Shown here piece after piece: positions 24,101 through 39,100 of a stretch of DNA of 64,000 nucleotides. This DNA comes from Patiria miniata (taxonomy: Eukaryota > Echinodermata > Asteroidea > Valvatida > Asterinidae). The DNA lies in contig NW_024037072.1 in the NCBI RefSeq assembly GCF_015706575.1, forward strand, positions 2,113,001 through 2,177,000. Direction: 5' to 3'. Positions within the stretch are counted from its first letter, which is position 1, and the number at the start of each line of letters is the position of its first letter. The notes beneath the pieces were generated by a model. That model was given only the letters and a program-made list of their open reading frames with translations. It was not told the origin of the DNA and made no database searches. A program made the translations under genes and the position numbers.

Positions 24101-27100
24101 ATGACAATTTGAAAATGGAATTTGATAACAGAAATGAGGTTTTGGTTTGTCCTTATAAATAAGTAAGTATTATACTGTTTACATACACAGTGCATACTGT
24201 GATTACCTTTTTTTGTGTGAGAAAACCCTTAAATGTAACTGTCCATGTAACACTTTCATTGCAAATATCTACTTAACAATAACTTGTCGTAGTTACAGTC
24301 ACACATATATGTACATTGTAAAATTTCTGCTAAAAAGTTGCATCAAATTATGTGTGCACTTGGATCACCTTTTCATGCCACCTGTGCAAGTCTGAAATAA
24401 TGTTGTACAAAACTGACCCGACCCAAAACTGACTTCGGGTCAGGTGGGTCAGTTTTCCATCATTTCAGTTAGGTCGGGTCAGTTTCGGTTTTGTGCTTGG
24501 ATATTCGGGTTGGGTCAATTCAGTTTAGCCTTTTTGTGAAAACCCCGAAATAAACCGAAGTGAAATGGAAAAAAAGAAAAGAAAAACCCTAAAACAAACA
24601 ACAAACCATGCTTGACTGTTGAAAGTTTTGTCTTCATAGAAGCTGAAAAACCAAGAAAAAATGTGATATTTCAAATATTATGGAAGTCAGAACACTAAGA
24701 GATGTGATGAAGTGGCCCTATTTTGGCCTGTATCTCCAACTGAAAATTCCCGACAAACGACTCATTTAGCTTGATCGCATCACAAATGCTGTTCTTTTAG
24801 TCTAGTTGTCTGACCCTACTTCAGACCAAATGGAGTAATTTAGAGATGTTGGAGAGTTGTCAGGTCCGGAAACCAGACAAGCTGGTTTGCATCCAATCAC
24901 GGATGTGTAACCGATTGCTAGTACCGTACCTACATCCGGAAGTGGTGGCAGGGATTTACAGTTCTAAGTACATGTACCTTAACTAAGGGTTAAGGGAACA
25001 TTCCTGTTTTCACTTCGTCATGTACATGTAAATGTATTTGCTGCAATCTTTTCACCCATTTTCTTTCTGTTGATCATCATGAGAAGACATTAAAGCCAGA
25101 GTCCATCATTTGCAGCTATCCAAAGAGTAACTAGCATAATTATTGATAAAAAACATACTTGGTTGAAAGATAGTAAGGGGACTAAACTCCCTGTGAAATT
25201 ATTCTTTCTAGCAAGCTGTCATTTTAAATAAATCAACAACAGAAGGTCTTTCTAACGGTGCTTCTTAAGAAGCACCGTAGGAAATTCAAATTAGTATTTC
25301 GTTTTGTTACTCGGCAAAGCGCGCTCAAGCATTGGCACGACGCACACGCGCGCACGGTTGCTATAATTCATCGGATCAGTAGGAAATTCAAATTAGTATT
25401 TCGTTTTGTTACTCGGCAAAGCGCGCTCAAGCATTGGCACGACGCACACGCGCGCACGGTTGCTATAATTCATCGGATCAGTGCGCTTAGCTGCATTTGG
25501 CTCATTAAAAAAATATCTAGGATGCTGAATCCAGGCCCAATTCAAAACATGATTCAGCAACTTCTGATTTGAAATCGAGATCCTAGAATGTTGTTTTTCT
25601 CGAAATATACAGCTAAAGCTGAGCTGAAACTTCATCAGGTTAGTTGTTCAGCACCCTTCTTTAGATCTTGGCCACTTTTGTTGCTTCAAACGAACAAAAT
25701 GCACAAATTACAAATGATGGACTATAAGTCAAAATATACAGATAAGCAAAAACTTTGAAAAAATGATTTAAGTTTCTTGTTTTAAAGCGACCATGATCAG
25801 CCTATAGTAGCGAGGCACCTCAGAAGGTGTCCACTGCATTATGAAATACCCTCTGCCAACCCCTAACAGGAAGCCATCAAGCAGCCTGACCGTCGCCTCC
25901 TGAGAGATTCCCGCACCAAGTCCCTGACGCTCCTGAACGCTGGTAGACTGTCTCAGCACTGGTTCCTTCTGTTTGCCGATATCTTCGTCCATGCACAGGT
26001 AATTGATATATTTATAATAAAAATTTCAGTTGCGTGGCTAATTTTGTTTTCTTTGCTTAGCATCCCGCTTAGCTGTCTGTTGGTGGTAGTGGTTTTGTTC
26101 AATTGATTTTCTTATCATATCCATAGACAATGATTTTCACTTTGAAACAGAATTGTCAGTGTACCACATGTGATAATTCTACCGTCTTTTTTGTTCATTA
26201 GAACAGTGTTGGAGTATCTGTTGTACCAATATGTGTCGTGTACTTGTATGTAGTTGGCATTAGTTGAAAATGGCTGAACAGAGCCATTGTGTATCAAACC
26301 GTTTTGACATGCGCACGAACAAAATCATCAAAAGCTTAATGAGTTTAGCATTTGTTTTTTTTCCCTTTTTTTCTGAGTGTAGTGTCTGATTCCAAAACTG
26401 AATCGGTTTTGAATAGAATCGGTTTGGACCTAGTCTGAAATGGTTCTTTGCAGAATCATCAACTCACCAGAGAGATTGATTTCACATGATTTTTCCGCGA
26501 ATATCATTGGTCGTGCAAGCATTTCTCAAATGTAATTGTGAAAAATTAGGCCATTTATTTTTTTTTACAAAATAAAATCATCCACTAAAACACATTTAGA
26601 GCGTATATTCTTTCACGGAATTCTAAAGCACTTTATAAAGCTTCATTTTGATATTCTTTTATTTCACTGTGTTTTGTTCTAAAAAATAAATAAAAAGATA
26701 CCGGTATCTCTTTATCAAGAAGGAATGGAAATACCTGCCATTAAATCTGGCAAACAACCCCCTCCCAACCCCAACCCCCCCAGAAAAAACCCAGTTTTCA
26801 ATAATTATGTGTACGCTTTTCAGAAATGATGAAACCACTGGTATGTGCAATTTAAACTTGTTTGAGAACTGGAAAATACTTGTAGCAGTTTTGTTTTTTA
26901 TTTTGCTAAGCTCGTTAGAGTATAGTGTTCAGCTTGCCCTCAATCTCCTATACTATTGTTTTGTTGTATTTGTTTTTTTTTGTGGTGTATTTTTTGTGCT
27001 TGTTTCCTTTTTCTTTTAGCTGTTTCCAATTTTAAGTGGGAACAGCACTTCTTAAAAGTAATATACAACATTTGCAAACATCAAAAAACAAAACTGCCAA

Positions 27101-30100
27101 ATTATTATGAAATTCTTGACTGTAAGTGAATAACAGTCTTAAGCATCCTGTGAAATCATGGCACCTGGTGATACATAAATTCCACTTTTCAAGAAAAGTG
27201 GAATTTATGTATCATTCCCAACGATGGTCGGCCGAAAAAATGTCTTTGCTATCGATTACACATCTGTGAATGGGAGCAAGCCAGCTAGTCTGGTTACCTG
27301 ATCTGACAGTTCCCCGACCATCTATAAATTCAGAGATGCCACTTTTCTGGTTTTAACCGGAATTCCGGTTTTTAAAAAAATCTCACAAAATTCCGGTTTT
27401 ATCGGCTGTCAAAATAAACCGGAAAAAGAGAAGAAAAACTGTGGAAATGTGTTTATTTTTACCTCGTTAGTACTCTCGATTTAGTACATTTAGGCGCACG
27501 CACGGCACAACGTTGTTCGTTGAAGTAGTCTTAAAAACAGTCTTCGTACTTGCATGCAGTATACAACGGCGCCTCGCGCGTGCTTCACCGCGTGCGGGCA
27601 TGTTGTGCGCTAAGGTTCTTATTTTTTCATTGGTTTTTCCAGCATCTACATGTATGAACACAAAACTTTAAACAGGTCAGTATAACAATATTTGCTATAA
27701 AATACTAACCCCCAAAGTCAAATCCGTCCATTTCTGAAAATTACAGCCAAGGCAAATGTTGTATATTACCGAAAAATATGTGAACCTCATTTTATGTTTG
27801 ACCTTCTTCTATTTTTGACTTTTTTTTCAAATATTTCTTTTGGTCACGTCTGTAATAGGTGTTTTTTTTGGGGTTGTTGGCATCATTTTTGTAAGTGTAT
27901 TTACTAATTAAACTTCCTTTTCAATTCCTATCTTCTGAGACTGAGGGCAAGCCTGGAAACATAGAAAAGGTACATGTAGATTTCCAATGTTTTGGTTGCA
28001 AGTACAGGGCCAAATTTCATCGCCGTCTAGTGTGCATGTTTACTAAACCATTGATCAGGTTCTAAAAAACTTGAAGTCCGGTTTAGTGTGTGAGTTTTTC
28101 TTAAATCACAGGGTGACAATGCTAAAAATGTTGCCTCTATAGACCATTATCATGTTGCAGCCATCTTGATTTTTTCCCTTTCAAATCAATGTAACCAAAG
28201 CGAGGCTGGAAGAAAAAATAGTCTGGTTCCTTTTTGCACAAAAACAAAATTATTCAGTACTGTTACTGGATACAGGGAACATGACTGAAATGGTGGCAGC
28301 ATGATAAAGGTCTATTTAAGCCTGCTTGATCATGAATGGCACAAACTGCACCCTGCAGCACGTAGCACCCAGGCCTGTGAATTCTGCATTTCTGTGGATT
28401 TCCATGTTTTTTAATATTTCCCCACTCCATTTTTTTTGGGCGTGACTCCGCGTTTTAAGTCCGTCCCGTCCTGCAGGCATAGTTCCTCTGTAAATGGGTT
28501 CCTGATATATGCTTGCAGCACGGATAGCAGGTAAACACTATACGACTCATACACAAGTTGTGCGTCGGTAAAGGGCTATATTACATTTTTTACAATTTTT
28601 TTGACAGGAAATAATAGTAAGGTTGATGGCGGTTTAACCTCCACCATGTCTGCAGAATGTTGTCCTGGTTGCCTTGAACTTTCCTCAATGCAGCTCATGC
28701 AACTCATGCAGTGCAAATCCTATAGACTCTCATCATCTAACCTGCATGAATTGGTCCCCACGTAGTCCCTTCTGTTTCCCGTTGCAACCCCTGGCACAAT
28801 TCATAGTCCTTTTCTTACATATTTAGCCAAATGGAAACTTTTTTTCAAAATGTGTAGTTTGACTTGTATTCCAAAAGTAATGAAGACAGCTCAGATATTA
28901 TTGTGTTAGCTAGGGCTGTGCATCAGAACCGGGTACCTGAGTTCCCGACTGCTGATGTCAGTAATCGGTTCCAGATTATGGGATCGGGTACCCTACCGTA
29001 TTTTACAAACTACTTAGCAAATATCTAAGAAAATGTGAGGAATTTTCGAAATGAAAACTAGGCAACATGGAAAGCCAATACAGATTTCACTTATAAATAC
29101 AGTACGTGCACTTTAAGGCATGACAGATGAAGTTTCAGTTTAAACTGCAAAGCTATAAAGTCCTTCAGACAACTTCCATGATTTTTTTTTTTTAATTTTT
29201 TTTTACTGGCATCCGGGTATCTCTGTTTTACTTCAATAGGGTACCCAGTTCCGGTATATGTACTACCCATACACTCTTGTTTTACTATACTCTCGAGGAC
29301 AATGCTTTGTGTTTCCCTTTGTCCCTGTAATATAACACTTTCCCTAGACTAAGCACACAAACTTACTACAGAGGACCGTTTCAAACAAAAGACCCAACTC
29401 CCGAGGACTGAAAGGATCTGTTGTTCTCCCTTTGTGTGTCTGTCCTTGGGGGTTATGTAGAACACGTACACAACTGCACACCACTAGTGTTTGCTATGTG
29501 CAGTAGTGTGTGAATTTTTTTTTATTGGTGTGACGATGTCTTTTGATGTACGATGTGTGCATTGTCTCAAAATGAGACTTACATTACATTATTCATAAGA
29601 TGGAATTTTGCGTCAGGGTGATGTAAATCAAACTAGGTTTTTGCCCTTCACCGACGTATGTATAAACACTGTGTACTCAGTGTGTTACCTCCCGAGTGAA
29701 AGTTGGAAAAAATCACTCGGGTGGGACTCGAACCCACGACCTCCTGCTTTCTAGTGCAGATGTCTTACCACTCGACCACCGAGCTAACATGACATTGATT
29801 ATAACATGAAGATTTTGCACAAGTTAAATTATTTTGGAGTTTTGTGCATGCTTGTAAAAAAATCAAGGAAATGGATTTGTGCATGTTAACATACCAGAAT
29901 GAGTGAGTAGAGTATTTTCTTATATGGTAATGTTGGATGCACCGGTTTTATTCAATTTTGTGCAGGAATGTTTTTTCCTCCACATGAAGATTTTTGATGA
30001 GCCATTATTTACAGGTAGTTTGTCACTGGGTGATGTTGCATGAATTGCCTTTGTGCTTTATTTGTGCTTCAACAAACCTAGTGGTTTTTATTTTTGTCTA

Positions 30101-33100
30101 GGTATACATGTACATTTATCTTTTTCTTTTGCTATAAAGATGATATGGAAAGACTGAAGTGAAATTTATAAATAGTTTGTACCGGTATATGTATGCCAAG
30201 TTGGAATTTTTCAGTTTGACAGAGTAGTAAAAGTGGGCATGTGAAGCCTTGGATGCATGTATCTGAATTGAAACGTGACAGAAATTGTCCTTTGCTTTTT
30301 GCAGTTTACGACTCACCAGGCCTTCCCGTTGGCTCTCATCTGGGCTGAACCAGGCCAGCAGGCAGACCAGTAAGTTAGCAGCCGTGTTATACATATCCAG
30401 GGTGAAGTCCAGACACGTTTAAGACCGACAAACCACTCGACAAGTAAAAATGAACACAAACAATAACCAAGGACAGACTAACGAACAAACATACAGCAGG
30501 GGTCAGTTGCATTACCTAATATTGAGACTAAATGAAACGCTACAATAGGCCATCAGCCTCGGTCCAAAATTTCGGCCACCGGTATCAAATGAGGGGAATA
30601 ATCGTCATAGCGATTTTTGGCAAGGTCTACACCTCCAGAGTTGGAAAATATGTGATAGCATTGCAGCAGTGGCAGCTTTTTGGGTGTTATCACCCTTTTT
30701 TTCAAAATGTCCATCAAAATGCTTGTTACCACTCTAGGGGTGGTATACCTTGCGCATGCGCACTATAATCATTTATGCTCTGATTTGATACCAAACCCCC
30801 AGGCTGATGGCCTTCAAGGGAAGAAGCAAAAAGCTGCTCATGACAGAGAAAGAGAAAGATGCTATGCTAAATAATGGGGCAAAAGATGTGACCATTTTGG
30901 TGGAGCTTGTTCACCGTGGCCTTGCTCACACCTACTGCCAATCTCCCCATCCAGGAACACTATCCAGCTGACGATGCCAGAAACCTCCCTCACCCTCCAA
31001 GCCCCGACGCCGGCAGAGAAGGCCGAGTGGCTGTGGTCTGTCAACCAGGCCATCGACGCCGTTCTGACCAATCAGAAGCCAGGGTGTGTCTCTCCGGCCG
31101 CCGTGCCCGCAGGCCAGAAGATCCCACCCAAACTGACCAGGCAGGGACGTTACTTGTTCCTGGGACAACCCAAGTTCAAGGATGCGGTGTATGAGGGGAC
31201 GTGGCATTTGGGAAAACCCCATGGAAAGTGAGCATCTGTTTTTCTTTGATTTTTTCCTTTTAACTTGATTAAAATCATTTTTTTAGAGCCATTTTAAAAG
31301 GTTGGGGGTTGTGCCCTTCCCTGCCTTCCCTGGCCCCCCTCCCTTCTTCCTTTTCCTACCCCCACTTCTTCCACTTCCTAACCCCCCCCCCCCACATCTC
31401 AGAAATTACCGGTGTTTATGAAATTGTAGCGACTTTGATGTTCATTGCATGTAAATGTAAAATCAGCCACCTATTTTTGCCATGTACCCTCAGTCCTGCA
31501 AAATCCTCCATTTACAAAGAGGATTTGGGAGGATTTGGGAAGGTTAGGGTTTTACCTTCCTGTCCGTGAAAGCTAGTGTGTTTTGACCTACATGATCAGT
31601 GGATAACAGTGATTCTTGGGCACCTTGCCTCGACAATTAAAAAATTTTCGCCTACACTTTGTCCAATATTTATAAAATTGGTGTGAAAATGTCCGCTACA
31701 CATGAACTCGTAAGGGAACGGTCTTGGGGAAAAAAAAGCGGGGAACAATATTGGAAGAAAGCAAATGAGTTGATGTCAGGAATAAAGAAATGATTTAGTA
31801 AATAAAAGTATTCAAGTTCTTTTCAGGGGGTAAGGATGATCTACAATGTAACGCCTACATGAAATTAAAAAAAAGTTCATCTTCATATGACACATAATTT
31901 GACCTTGCAAGTAATTACATGTTTATGTACTATATTGAGGAGATCCATCAACTAATCAAGTCATTAACTTTGTACTTTTAAAATAGCTTCAATGTGTCAT
32001 TATAAATACAATCTGTTGGGAGGCAAGCGTGGCTTGTGCGTAAAGCGCTCGCCTCTCACCACTGTGGCCCTGGTTCGAATCCCGTCCGTGGACCATACAT
32101 GCCATACGTGAGTAGAGTTGTGGGTTGGTTCTCTCCTGTGCCAAGAGGGTTTTTCTCCGGGCCCTCCGGTTTTCCTCCCAGCCCTCCGGTTTTCCTCCCT
32201 CTGGAAATATCAAACACTTTCGATCTCAGGCAGTGCTCGGTTGTCATATACGGGTCGATGTGGCTACCAAAGGCTTGCGGCTCGATCACGTTGTAGCCGC
32301 GTCCTTCGCAATTCAGCTTCTCAACTGTGAGTAAAAGGATGATTAGCCTCCCAAATTATAATTATTAAGTGCATTCATCATACCAACTAATTGGATCCTG
32401 TACAGTCATGCATGACCAGAAGATTAAAAGTTAATTGTTCAGCTCCACACTAATTTTGATTAGGAAACGCGCAGTTGCGCTTTTGAAACCTTGGAATTGC
32501 TAGCCAATATGCGAGGCGTTCTGGCAGAATGAGACGGAACTGGGCACAGGCCGTAGTGGAGAAAATGCAAAAAACTGAATTGGGGTGATTTTTTTTTATT
32601 TTCACATTCATTGATATTTGTAACCTTTAATATGTCTACTACACATAATTTAAAGAAATAGTGCACAAATCGTGGAATAAAAGCATTTTTTAAGGAAATA
32701 CAAGTGGCATCTTTCATTTTGAGACTACAAAACTCAAACTTTATAGGCCTGTTTCTCAGTGTTTTATGTTGATAAGTGCGAACATTAAACAGCCATAACT
32801 TGTCAACGGAATGTCCGATTGGAGAGCACCAAACAGTATTGTAACAAGTATTTTATTCTCTTTCCTAATAAAGGTTTCCCCAGCTATTTTAACACTTATT
32901 TCACACAAATTCCCTAGAACGATACTTTTTGTCCCCGAACTTCGTCAAGCTCAATTCCCGATTTCAGTTTCCAAAAGCCACCAATAGAATTCATTTAAGC
33001 TGCAGTATAATTCAAATTTATAGTATTCTAATTCGTCCTGATTTCGGTAAATCGTCTCGTGTGGCGATCGGAATTGTATTAAAAAAGCAAATTTGTCTTG

Positions 33101-36100
33101 TCATTCATTTTGATGCTGCTGTCATTACATTATTTTGTCGCTAATCTACAATGAAACGGTGAGAAAAATGTAAAAATGGCATAAATCTACCAGTAAATGG
33201 CTTCTTCTCCCTGTAGTATTACAGGCTGTACAGCGTTTGTAGTTTACGAAACATACTTAGTTCATAAAAAGGGTTACATTACAAATGCACGGACCCAGCT
33301 AAATACAATTGCAGTTTTAAAGGCTACAGTCTAACAGTGAACTAGTGTCTCGACCACATCTTTTGAATCTTTATGTGAACCTTTAACTACATATCATTAT
33401 CAGTTGGTGTATTATATATACAAACAGTGATAAATAATGAAAGATGTAACCATTCTTTCTTCTAGTATGCAATTTTTTTTTAAAGTAAGATTAGAAGTGT
33501 TTGATCAAATTAGAAAATGACCTAATACAGAGTACCAATACATCTAAATCCAAAATTGTTTTTATATGTACATATATTCCAGCACAGTGCATTAACATCA
33601 AACAAAACTTTGAAATTCTTTCATTTCATTTTTCAGTGTAAAATTTACATGCATACATGCATGTAGTGTATATCATTTTATGTAATCTTAGTTTACTCGA
33701 AACATTTGCAAACAGTGTGTATCTAGCAACTGTTTGATCAAGCTTAGAAACCTAATGTTTAATTTATGCCATCTGAAATTGTAGTGCCAATTAAGTGCCA
33801 GTCTAGTGAATGTTCAAGGTGAGGTGGACAGCATTTGGGATGCAGGCATGATGATTTGTCATTTTCCAGATGTGAAGGCAAAGTTACTATGTGTATAATC
33901 CAAGGTGTTGATTGAGTCCTCATCCCTTACGTTCCATAATTGTCCATTAAGGAATGGTGGGTCTATTTCTGCTTAGTGGATTCATCGGCGTATGCGCACA
34001 AAACCCCTATTTCTGCAAACTTGTCTGGGACGTCGGTGCGGGTAGAATTGTTCAGCTGACAGATCTTGTGTGTTTTGTTCTTTATGAAGTTGAAGGAACG
34101 GCATCGGGGCATCTGCAGGCAAGCGTTGGCGCACCTAGGGATGCTGAGGGTCGAGAACTCCCGTATGACATGATCAAGGAGACACGAGTTCAGAGGCGTC
34201 CCAGCTTCGTCGACTGCCAAGGCATATGTGCGGGATCGGCTGAAGGCGGCGACGATGCACCTCTTGCAAAAACCCGGAACAGATCCAGTATTGCATGACC
34301 CATCTTGCCATTTGCCATGACCGCGGAAAAGGACTGCACAGTCTTCAGGATTTTCAGTACCTCCGTCTGGTGCCCCATCGACCCAGTTGACGAACTCAGC
34401 TTTCTCTCCTTCGCAGATCCACATGGTTTTATTCAGCCTGTCGTCACAGCCAATGTTGATGTACTCGTATTGCTCTGGTATCTGACTGGCGAAAAACTCA
34501 TTTTCCGCTAGTGACTGCGGAGCGGCAATCTTGCCTCCGAGTTGTCGGCAGGCCAACTCTGTGGCCTCCCAGGTCGCTGGAGGGGTGAGGCGGTAGCATG
34601 AGCCACCCCATTCTTGCCATGATGGAAGGCAGTATTCACTGGCTGTAGGGCTAGGGCAAGGCTCGGTTGCCATAGCTGTCAATATTTGTGAGGACATGCA
34701 CCAAATGCTGACTATCTGGAGTGAGAACATCTCGGCAGTGTGTGCACAGAGATCATCTAAGCAAGTGCATTGAGCTGAATCGAACTTGGTGTACCAGTAT
34801 ATATAACCTCATAGAATTCAGCCGGGCGTGAAACAATAGAACCCAAGTCAATTTGTGCAAATCAGACACATCAACCTTGGCTGTCGTACGTGGCCAACCT
34901 TCTAGCTAATGATGGATTAACTAAATTTCCGTGTGCCCAATTGGCCTTGGACAGAAACTCTGCTGGAATGGAAACTGCAGACCATCTAAATTTTGTTTGT
35001 TATTTTTTATTTATGTGAGATTAGTTATATGGATACGTCCTTGCAGTGTTTGATAGAAAAGTGCAATCTTCTAATGTTATGCATGTACAAATACACTTTC
35101 TGCTTACATGTTTAGGATAATATTCTTACTATTTTTTCTTTCCTTGTTACATTGCCCTTTATTTGTTATTTTTTATTCATGTGAGATTAGTTATATGGAT
35201 GTGTCCTTGCAGTGTTTGATAGAAAAGTGCAATCTTCTAATGTCATACATGTACAAATGCACTTTCTGCTTACATGTGTAGGATAATGTTCTTACTGTTT
35301 TTTCTTTCTTTGTTACATTGCCCTTCTGTTGTATGTGGAATTTCTTTTCGTTTTTTGTACGATATGCTAATTGGCTCGTTGCAGCGCTTACGTCAGGTTA
35401 TGCAATCAAGAATGTTCACCTAATCTCCTTTATATAGAGCTGCTTTAGTTCTAAGCATTCATTCTCGGTCAAGCGACACACCCTGCTACACCAGACTTGC
35501 CCAGGTGTTTCAGGAAGTCACATCAGTACTTTTTTCCTCGTTTACAGAGTATTTATTTTGATGAATTTCTTTCTATATTTTGCAAATGTGGGTTCCGTGG
35601 ACCATTGTCAGTTTGTTTGCTTTAATTGTTGAAAACCCAATTTTTCCTTAAAGCTTGGTCTCAAGTTTTAACTTAGGATATATCTAAATTCTTCTCCCCC
35701 CCCCCCTTTTTTTTTGCAGAGGCACTTTACAGTGGCCAGATGGAAGGAAGTACTCTGGTCAGTTTGTGCAAGGGCAACAGCATGGGTGAGTGGCCTAGTC
35801 TTGACCTTCTTCTCTTGAGTTGTTTCTCTATTATTTATACTGTGTCACAAAAGGTTATCATAGTACAAACTAAGGCCAAAGCCATGGGAAGTATGCTTCA
35901 TCATTTATTATGGTCTCCGTGCACAAGTACCCCCTCAACGGTAATAAGAGGAGAGTTTGGGGAGACCACTTGGAGCTAGACATTTGAGCGCATTACAGAC
36001 CACGCCTGATTCTCACGCGAAGACGCTGTGGCTTTGTGTACATTCAGAATAAAGAAGTCGTGGGTGATTCGCAAGGTACAAAATAAGTCGTGCGTGCTAC

Positions 36101-39100
36101 GCGCGTGAACCAGTTTGCGCATGTGGTATGTCCCGCCAACGGGAACCTCGAAAATGGTAAAAAAGTGCCCTGAATGTTTGTGCACGGAGCCCATAGGCTT
36201 GAACTGTATTTTAATAATACCGTATAGTGACAATATTTTTTTATACCGAACAATACCGAATGATGTTATATACACGTAAATACCGTTAATACTGACGACC
36301 TCAGTATGGAATTTTACTATCTCGATTTTCCCTCTTAAATGTGGCCAGATGTGTGCAACAGCAATTCGAGAAAAAAAGTGACAGTAACATCTTAACACAA
36401 CTTGCTCTGTGTGGATAGGCCTAATTGTTTAGATTCCTTGTGGTCACGGTATCATGATAATGTGAAAATTGTGCTTGCTTGTCATCCAACATGACCTTTG
36501 AAGGTTTGTGCACCTTATTTGTTGCTGCATTTTGAGGACATAATAGTCCTCCCAGAATAAGGAGATAAAAATTTCAGCCTGATTAGCCATAATGTCTCAA
36601 GATGTGTGTTATTTACTCTCTATCTATCCCCCAGATATGGTGTGTATACAACTCCCAGTACTGAGAAGGGCATAAAGGCACAGGTGTATGAGGGCGAATG
36701 GCAGGAGAGTTGTATGAGTGGCTATGGCACCCTAAGGTAGGAGCAATTAAAGGAGGCACTCAAGCTAATTCATGTGCATTGTAACTTGTAGCCATGCCCT
36801 TAACCCATTAGCACATGTACTACATTGTATCACATTTTACTATACCTCATACATATTCATGATCAAGAGTCGAAGAGCAATTAAAGGATGCACTCAAGCT
36901 AATTCATGTGCATTGTAGCTTGTAGCCATGCCCTTAACCCATTAGCACATGTACTACATTGTATCACATTAACCACTGCGCCAACCTGACTCCCCTACAC
37001 TGAGTAATTGGCAGGGTGGTTTGGGGCGCTACAGTCACTAATGGGCTTTAGTTGCTCTGATGGGATAATGTCGGGAAATGTTTTGCCCATCTTTAATCAT
37101 GACTACTCAGTAATCGTTGACGTGTTATTTCATCATCCTTATTCACAGAGTTCCAATAAAATTTTTGGAATTTATTTTTGCACTTGGAGATTAGATTCGG
37201 CGTTCAAATGTACATGTATGTGATCAAATATGAAAAGGTGATGCATAGGCTAGGGGTTGAAGCGTTTTAGGCTGGTGCTATGTAGCTGACTATAAAACTA
37301 GTCCAACCAACCATGAAAACTTTGTTGACCTCAAGTCAATGAACTGTATATCTTGATAAAGCTTGTTCTTTGCTTCCAATTGGGCCAGGTATTCCAACGG
37401 AGATATTTACCAGGGCGATTTCAACGACGGCATGCGTCACGGGCACGGCATCATCCACAGCAGCACGGGCAACCTGTACATCGGGGAGTGGCACAACGAC
37501 CGTCGCCACGGCTACGGAATCATGGAGGAGAGGCTGCGGGGAGAGAAGTACATGGGCAAGTGGGAGAACGACTGTCGGCACGGCAACGGGATGGTCATCA
37601 CGATGGCCGGCTTGTACTACGAGGGCCTCTTCACGCAGAACAAACTGATGGTGAGTGAGGAGTTGTGTGATGAGTAATGAGGCTTTTTGCTCCGAATGTA
37701 GTTAGTGTTGCCTCACGTTTTCATGACTGTTCAAACTGCTTATTGCCTTGCCTGCCATTTTGCAGGGTGTCGGCATCCTTCTTACTGAGGATGGCACTGT
37801 GTACGAAGGAGAGCTGACTACTGGTCCTACGCTTAGCGGCAAGGTATGACAACATGCAATTATAATAATTATGTGGTGCTTATATAGCGCAAAGGTCTCA
37901 AAAGCGCTTCACAATTAGTACCCCTGTTCATCATGCTGTGAGACCAGTTTTTGCAGCAGCTCGAGATCAATGGAATGGTCTCTACCTTCACAGGATACTC
38001 CTGGGTGGAGAGAGGCAATTGTAATAAAGTGTCTTGCCCAAGAACACAAGCACCATGTTCCTCGTCACGGTTCGAAACCACGTACCACGGCACTCAAGTC
38101 AAACACCATAACCATTGAAGCAAAGCATCATACACTCATACATTAAGTATGTAGTCCTTGATAATGCACAGAGTAATCCTGGGTATGAATGATCGTAGCA
38201 CTCGTATTAGTTTTAGCAGTAATAAAAATTGTGCTTGTGTTCTAGAAAACAATGTGATGTCTTTGTTGCCATAGTCAATCTGATGCAGGGAGGGAGTCCC
38301 TCTAAGGACCCCATTTGATAGGGAGAGGAATAAAGAGATTGCAGCGCAGTGTCTTGCCCAAGGACATAAGCTCTATGATCCTCAGGTTGGATTTAAAGCC
38401 CGTGTTTTAACAGAAGCCTTTGAAACCACTTGAACCAGAAGCTTTACAAGGATGCAATTTTGAAATGAGATTTGAATGTGGTCTGTCTCTCTTGCTCTGC
38501 CAGGGACTTTTGATGTTACCCTCCGGAGACTTCTTCGATGGTACTTTCAGCGGCCTATGGGGCGATGGCGTCAAGGTCAACGGAACGTTCAGTAAAGCTG
38601 CCGACTCGACTCCCAACAGCACTAAACAAGCCAGGTCAGAGTTATTCTGGGATTTGTCTAATATTTTGAAGGGCGAGTTCTTTTGTTGGTGCTAATGTGA
38701 TTTTTTTTGTTTTTTTTAACAGTCCAATAGGTAAATTCACCGTAGCGGCAGATGACAAATGGGAAGACGTCTACAACCAGGTTCGCTCGGTGCTGGGCTT
38801 GCTGGAAAACAAGCGGCCGGACTCCCAGAAGGCCTGGGCAGCTGTTGCCGTGGCGATATCATCACGGACACGGCAAGAGAAAGACAGGTCAGATGCTTGT
38901 CCGTGAAATATTTGAAATTTAAAAAGAGAGGCGCAAAATGTTGTTCAGTGATGATATCAGTCACGGCATGTGTTTGGCATGTCCTTGTACTTATACTTTG
39001 CAGGTTGCATAAGGATGAACGTAGCAAGGTGGTAGAGGAACTACAGAAGATACCAAGCAGCGGTCATAGTAAAGGGAAGATCACTGAAGAGGACTACAAG

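Larger units (their letters stand above)
25999..30304. other. ALS2 intron within the PH domain
   Basis: About 4.3 kb. Apart from the family A and E copies and the tRNA-like SINE head listed separately, only AT-rich sequence and T runs are seen. No open frame here resembles a protein domain. Confidence 0.6.

Noticed and set aside
25258..25572. 104-codon frame with a 34-residue repeat
   Set aside because: Made by the 102-base tandem duplication (34 codons) in a non-autonomous element; 102 is a multiple of three, so it stays open by chance.
29705..29790. A working Ser tRNA gene
   Set aside because: D and T arms pair, but the anticodon loop is one base too long and the acceptor has a mismatch and a wobble, so a SINE head or pseudogene is more likely. 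A covariance scan would decide.
32036..32334. Four overlapping frames of 70-86 codons
   Set aside because: They lie on a tRNA-derived SINE with A and B boxes.
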